NCBI GenBank assembly: GCA_017590115.1
Contig: JAGGNK010008337.1
Location: 3,835,609-3,899,608, forward strand
Direction of reading: 5' to 3'
Length of the DNA stretch: 64,000 bases
DNA from: Montifringilla adamsi
Lineage: Eukaryota; Chordata; Aves; Passeriformes; Passeridae
Within the stretch, counting starts at the first letter, position 1. Each line of letters opens with the position of its first letter. The position numbers and the translations under genes are program-made. The notes below the pieces were generated by a model. It was not told the origin of the DNA. It searched no databases and saw nothing but the letters and a program-made list of their open reading frames with translations. This document shows positions 60,556-64,000 of the stretch, in pieces.

Positions 60556-61240
60556 GGAAAAGAACAGAACAAAAACCCAACAGCAACAACAACAAAACCC
60601 TCCAGTGTTTGGGCTCCTATGAAGCGAAGCATTCAGAGCTTACCTAATGGAACATGGCACTTCCTATTGAGTGCATTCCCTGTGCTGCTCCAGCAGTTTC
60701 AAAACGACTGCAATATTTCCTAGGGTTTGTATCCCACATCTGAGCAAGCCCTGGGTCTCCAGCTCACTGGCAATTCCTCACAGGAACCTGGCAATAACAT
60801 GGGTGAAGGAGCTGGCTCAGAGCCCTTTGGGCTCATGCACAATGTCAGTGAGAGGGCCCAGTGAACACAGAGCCTGACCAGGACAGCAGACACCTTTTGC
60901 CAATTTTTAATTGCTATCTACAGATTAGTTTTTTTATGAGAAAAACAAGAAAAGTTGCCCAGAAAAGGAGAGTTAAAGGTATGGCAGTAAAACTATCACA
61001 ATGCCTAGTGAAGTTCTAAGTTTTAGCTGGAATTAAAGCCCAGCTGGATCTAAAGTCATTGCCTTCACATCAGCTGGAAACTACAGGACTGTAGAAGGAA
61101 GCTGCCTGCTAACAGATAAACTGTTCACTTGCTCCAACCCTGTGCAGACACCAGTGGATGCAGAAATTAATTAATTATCAGCTCTGACAGTGCCATTCAG
61201 GATGGAATAAAGACTGCAGTGTACTGTCCATGCTGAGCCT

Positions 61241-61385
61241 CACTTATTTATTGGCACTGCAATAGCACCTGAGACCCCCAGCCACGGAGTGGGATCCCCT
61301 GGAGCTGGGGCTGTAGAACCCCTAAAGGAGAGGACTGTCCTCAATATGGTCCATAAAAAGACAGTGCCCCCAGAATTTACAAGGT
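61241..61385 (+). repeat. Likely ancient amniote interspersed repeat
   Basis: The order tttattggcactgcaatagc, then acctgagacccccagccacg, gagtgggatcccctggagct, ggggctgtagaacc, aaaaagacagtgcccccaga and atttacaa resembles an old tetrapod/amniote repeat. I remember that repeat's consensus as TATTACGGTAGCRCCTAGGA, then GCCCCAGTCATGGA and so on, and near its end AAGACAGTCCCTGCCCC and TTACAA. I cannot name the family with certainty. The copy is diverged, and such copies are sometimes conserved as regulatory DNA. Confidence 0.5.
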
Positions 61386-63587
61386 ATACCTTTAGGCCTC
61401 TGGTTCCTGCAAAGGAAAGAGGCAGAATTAGTTAAATCTCAGTGTCCCATTTAACATATGGACATTTCTCACTGCAAAGCTGCATTCACATTAAACTAAA
61501 GAAAGAACAAATCACAGCTTTATTGTCAGTTCAGCAGTCAGTAGCCAACTGAACATTTACCATCATGTCATGCAGTAAGACTTTGAAGTTCTTCTTCTGG
61601 TTTCAGGCCACTGAGATGCATCTACATCTCAATGTATGCAGTGCCCCTCTTGGAAGGCAGGCACACAGTAATTGGAAAGGCAGCTCATGAGGTTACTGAA
61701 TGAATAACAATCCCCACAGATCGCCTTCCTCTGCAACTTTCATCTCCAGGAACACACTCCTTAGTTTTTCTGCTGATTTCTCTCAGCAGGGAAAATCCAT
61801 TAAATATTTGATTAGGCTGTGTTCAATATATTAGGTAAGTGAACCACTCTATCTAGTGCTAACTTAACGTTACATGCTGTATCATTACAACACTGTGATG
61901 CAATGATATGCACATTATTGGAGATTTTGGTCTATTTGCTTATGAACAGGAACAGCAAAACAAAAAGGAACACCTATATCAGAATTTCTATTCTAAGCAT
62001 CCTCCTTTGAGCTATTATTACTTAATCAATTCCAGAGGAGATGCATGAACTCAGGAAACTGGGCACTGGAGTGAGGGGTTTTTTGGCTTGTTTGAGATTT
62101 TAAGTGGAGCAGGAATTAGAGAAAAGTAGAGAAAATCCTTGTGTAAGGCTTGCACAGCCACAGGCATGACAGACCAGAGTGGAAACTCTAAACCGAATGA
62201 AACAGAGCTAAAACAGAGTGGGAAACTTAGCAATTCCAAGAAATAAGATTTAATCTAAGTAAAGCACAAACCATTCCTTGAGAATGGCCAGCAAAATCCT
62301 GCTGACCTCAGTCACTTCCCAGCAATTTGGGATGACACACACCATAATGTTTGAAATACACAGGGAGAGGAAAGAGAATCTCATTGCTGTACATTTTGTC
62401 ACAGCTGAGGTATGAAAAATGCCAAGGGCAAGTGGATCTGAAAATAAACTGATACACTGCAGTTGATACAATTGTTTCCAACAAGGAAATATTAGACACC
62501 AAAAACCCCAATCCCAAATCTTCAGAGGAAGAGCATTTTCTCTGTTTGTAACACTAGATAAACAATGTGCACAAAGATCTTTGCATAGCAAGCTCCTGCA
62601 GCTTCAGCACCATGTGAAACCAAGGAGGATCCAACCCAGAAGTGAGATTCCCTAGGCTGACTCAGCCAATGCTCTTCAAGGCTACAGGACAGATTGCAAC
62701 TTTCTAATCTTGTGGACAGGGACAATTGGGCTCAGTCCTGAAGCACTGGGGATATGATGTCACTACCTAAGACCCCAGAACTGACTAACAGAAAGTTATG
62801 ATTACAAAAGGAAACAAACTTCACTGATTTTTAATAGGAATTCAGTGCTACGGAGGCAGAGACCAGTTATATATTTTAGAATTTGTCCCAAAACTCACTG
62901 GCTCCAAAACATAACCTTCCATTATTTGCAAGGAGTCCTGGACTCATAACCTGCTCAATTACTTCTTACCAGCCTTGCTCCTCATCTCTTTTTAATAGCA
63001 GAATGACATTTAGACAAAGAAAATTATAGAAACAAATTAAAAGAGGAAATAGCTAACAAAACAAAAATTAGGGAAAAAAAATCACATTGCCTGCTTTTTT
63101 CTCTTGTCAACTAAAATCCTCACACAGTTGCAGTAATCCAAGTGGTAGTTCCTTATGTTGCCAAAAATGCAAAGATGTTAAAGAGAATTTTGCAAGTCAG
63201 CCATGTGTCAGAAAATTCCAGCTGATTGAGCTTTGATAAATGTCTTTTTAAAAAGAGCGAATGTGTTTGCATTCTTTTTACCACTATAACGCCTTTTTGT
63301 TTTGGTGGGAGATTTTTTAACAGTGGTTCTTATAATCATTAAAATCAAAACATTTGGAAAAAATGCAGAACACAGAGCCCTGTTGCAAACAGACACAGGA
63401 AGATGTGCAGCTGAGCAATTGCTTTTGGAAATAAAGCAGGTTCTGGAACTGGACCATCTTCAACTTTACACAAACCCAGAATATCCCTGATCTATCACAG
63501 GGGTGGGGGGAAGCAGTTTGGACCAAACTGAAAGGAAAACTTCCCAGAGGGTCAGATGTTGATGCTTCCCTCAAAAGCAGCTATTTA

Positions 63588-63606
63588 TAAATAAATAAAT
63601 AAATAA
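63588..63606. repeat. TAAA microsatellite
   Basis: Nearly five units of TAAA run uninterrupted between gctattta and ggttgaatag. It is a short simple repeat, possibly length-variable. Confidence 0.92.
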
Positions 63607-64000
63607 GGTTGAATAGAAACAGTTATTTTCCATACAACCTTCCAAAGCTCAGAGAAGAAGGAAGGACAAAGTCAGAGGGTTTCATCATGATTGGAGACAT
63701 AAAAAGAAAAGAGAACAAACTACAACCAGATCCTGCTAAAGATATTATTGCTTTAAAGACAACTCCCCTTCTTCAAAGGGTGACAGAAATGTGCTGGTCC
63801 CACAGGGAAATTAAAAACCTTCTCATCTTTGTGCTATAATCTTGTTTCTTGTCTTCCAGGGACATAAATCACTGCTCAGCCCCGTGACACATCCCTCTGT
63901 AACAATTCCATCACCAGGCCGGGCTGAACCTGTGCCAGCCTGGCCCTAAACAAGGAGCATTTTGGGGGAGAGGGAAGCCATCAGAGGCAATGCTCATGTA

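Larger units (their letters stand above)
54321..64000. other. Upstream intergenic region of CCDC85A
   Basis: About 9.7 kb of mostly AT-rich DNA lies 5' of the gene. Apart from one likely ancient repeat near 61.3 kb, low-complexity tracts and a weak hairpin near 61.9 kb, nothing nameable was seen. Open frames are short, lack domain-like composition and overlap on both strands. Distal enhancers of CCDC85A are possible but cannot be demonstrated from sequence. Confidence 0.7.

Noticed and set aside
54321..64000. Search for miR-216a/216b/217 precursors upstream of CCDC85A
   Set aside because: These microRNAs lie in the same general neighbourhood in vertebrates, but I did not see their mature sequences in either orientation.

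Overview
The window reads as vertebrate nuclear DNA, most likely a bird and probably a songbird. The evidence is a spliced gene with GT/AG introns, a CpG-island promoter, CR1 LINE 3' ends of avian type, and two LTR fragments that resemble songbird endogenous retrovirus LTRs. The bird/songbird call rests on recognising these repeats from memory. There are no operons, CRISPR arrays, phage or bacterial features.

One gene can be supported: CCDC85A (coiled-coil domain containing 85A), on the minus strand, with its 5' half in the window. Coding exon 1 is at 53151-53369, inside a CpG island (about 53050-54320). Intron 1 is 2,510 bp. The large exon 2 is at 49725-50640. Intron 2 is about 46.8 kb (2902-49724) and fills most of the window. 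Exon 3 (77 bp) is at 2825-2901, and a third intron runs off the left edge. Splice phases agree (0/0, 1/2, 0) and give 404 uninterrupted codons. The C-terminal exons should lie to the left of the window. The product is a cytoplasmic/junctional adaptor of the CCDC85 (DIPA) family: an N-terminal coiled-coil block, then a long low-complexity region of about 14 degenerate Ser-Pro-Glu/Asp-His repeats, then the start of a second short coiled coil.

The rest is noncoding. Intron 2 carries two CR1 remnants (6.5 kb and 39.6 kb), two apparently solo LTRs (19.5 kb on plus, 27.5 kb on minus), simple repeats, short perfect inverted repeats, and two isolated CpG-rich patches (about 37.6-37.95 kb and 44.35-44.72 kb) that stand out from the AT-rich intron. 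The region upstream of the gene (54.3-64 kb) has no recognisable exon but holds a likely ancient amniote interspersed repeat at about 61.24-61.39 kb. An 18-base run of N (53980-53997) interrupts the CpG island.

I found no convincing undescribed system. The best leads are the SPEH repeat in exon 2, the CpG-rich intronic patches as possible alternative promoters, and a few candidate conserved noncoding blocks. Open reading frames elsewhere look like chance.
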